Below are positions 5,880 to 6,215 of a stretch of 6,215 bases of DNA, one piece after another. The notes under the pieces were generated by a model. It was not told the origin of the DNA and searched no databases. It saw only the letters and a list, made by a program, of their open reading frames with translations. The position numbers and the translations under genes are program-made. This stretch comes from Candidatus Nitrosopolaris nunavutensis (GTDB lineage: Archaea > Thermoproteota > Nitrososphaeria > Nitrososphaerales > Nitrososphaeraceae), in contig DAOM01000362.1 in assembly GCA_002501855.1 (NCBI GenBank), forward strand, positions 966 through 7,180, read 5' to 3'. Positions within the stretch are counted from its first letter, which is position 1; the number at the start of each line of letters is the position of its first letter.

Positions 5880-6097
5880 ACACTATCCATCGTTTCGTTT
5901 TTCCTTGTCCGCAATTTAGCCTTGTACTTTAGGTTACGTGGCCTTGTTCTTAATCTATATCCGCAACACGGGCACCATAATCCGTCCCATTTCATGAAAA
6001 TCTCGCAAATCTGACATCGTTTTTGTCCGTTTGCATAACGCCCAGAACCAACAGGTTTCTGCGCTTTATGACGTACACATATACCCTTACAAGTCAA
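5855..6097 (-). CDS. Small cysteine-rich zinc-ribbon protein, 80 aa
   Basis: The start is TTG at 6097-6095, the only start codon in the open frame. AGGT lies 9 nt upstream and a TATA box at 6131-6138. The product begins MTCKGICVRHKAQKP and has seven cysteines: C3 and C7 (CX3C), C28 and C31 (CQIC), and C42, C44 and C45 (WCPCCG). This is enough for one or two zinc sites of zinc-ribbon type. Between them lies GSGRYANGQKRCQICEIF. After the last cysteines come the basic segment YRLRTRPRNLKYKAKLR (47-63), suggesting nucleic acid contact, and a weak tail. I associate this type of protein with small families in Nitrososphaerales genomes, from memory and unverified. No enzymatic motif is visible; a regulator or RNA/DNA-binding accessory is the likeliest role, as inference. 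Its last 25 bp, including the TAG stop, run inside the 3' end of the convergent 308-aa gene. Cysteine spacing makes a chance frame unlikely. Confidence 0.87.
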   Translation of the reverse strand: MTCKGICVRHKAQKPVGSGRYANGQKRCQICEIFMKWDGLWCPCCGYRLRTRPRNLKYKAKLRTRKNETMDSVQAAVILR

Positions 6098-6106
6098 TTG
6101 ATAATA

Positions 6107-6119
6107 ACCTAATTTAGGT
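6107..6119. promoter_or_regulatory. Perfect 6-1-6 palindrome, possible operator
   Basis: ACCTAA-T-TTAGGT is a perfect inverted repeat with 6-bp arms. It lies between the TATA box (6131-6138) and the start codon (6097) of the zinc-ribbon gene, touching the predicted transcript start near 6109. The AGGT that serves as that gene's possible Shine-Dalgarno is one end of it. A repressor dimer bound here would block transcription; this is inferred from position and symmetry alone. Confidence 0.5.
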
Positions 6120-6130
6120 CGCGGATGTCC

Positions 6131-6138
6131 TATTTAAA
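6131..6138 (-). promoter_or_regulatory. TATA box of the zinc-ribbon gene
   Basis: Read on the - strand this is TTTAAATA, a good archaeal TATA box, about 38 bp ahead of the TTG start. It predicts a transcript start near 6109 and a leader of about 12 nt. It supports the - strand gene being real and the TTG start. Confidence 0.6.
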
Positions 6139-6215
6139 CGTGAGTAATAAGAGTACTGGTTACTTATCACGGTTTGAGAGCATGCTGGTAACATTCACGG
6201 GTTGACGGACTTCAG

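Overview
The window most likely comes from an ammonia-oxidising archaeon of the Nitrososphaerales (Thaumarchaeota/Nitrososphaeria) or a close relative. The evidence is: archaeal TATA boxes about 25 bp ahead of plausible transcript starts; a tRNA-Glu without an encoded CCA end; an archaeal-type CobT; a tiny zinc-finger gene; and a cysteine-rich zinc-ribbon protein of a type I associate with this lineage from memory. No rRNA, CRISPR array, insertion sequence or integrase is visible. The species assignment is inference.

Layout. Positions 1-264 hold no gene. A 325-residue protein of unknown function (265-1242, +) follows; it ends in a striking histidine cluster, HGSHGINHVRH. About 400 bp without a supported gene (1243-1642) leads to a 45-codon GTG-started zinc-finger gene (1643-1780, +), which has a good Shine-Dalgarno and is followed by a T8 tract.

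The centre is a tight three-gene unit on the + strand behind a TATA box: an NAD(P)H-hydrate epimerase (1965-2681), a metallo-beta-lactamase-fold hydrolase of the glyoxalase II/persulfide dioxygenase type (2722-3315; the real start is probably upstream), and archaeal CobT (3319-4431). CobT makes alpha-ribazole phosphate for the cobamide lower ligand and releases nicotinate. The first and last genes both act on pyridine nucleotides or their relatives, so a link between cofactor repair and cobalamin assembly is possible but unproven.

After CobT comes a gene-poor gap, then tRNA-Glu(CTC) on the - strand (4717-4792) with its own TATA box. Five perfect copies of a pentanucleotide repeat (4866-4890) separate it from a 308-residue + strand protein (4953-5879) whose N-terminus looks like a divergent nucleotidyltransferase core. 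That gene converges on, and overlaps by 25 bp, an 80-residue seven-cysteine zinc-ribbon gene on the - strand (5855-6097). The latter has a TATA box and a perfect 6-1-6 palindrome between that box and the predicted transcript start, an operator-like position.

I see no large multi-gene novel system. The points most worth following are: the broken or non-canonical start of the MBL gene, the loss of the bacterial catalytic glutamate in CobT, the two small zinc proteins, the palindrome, and the His-rich C-terminus of the first gene.
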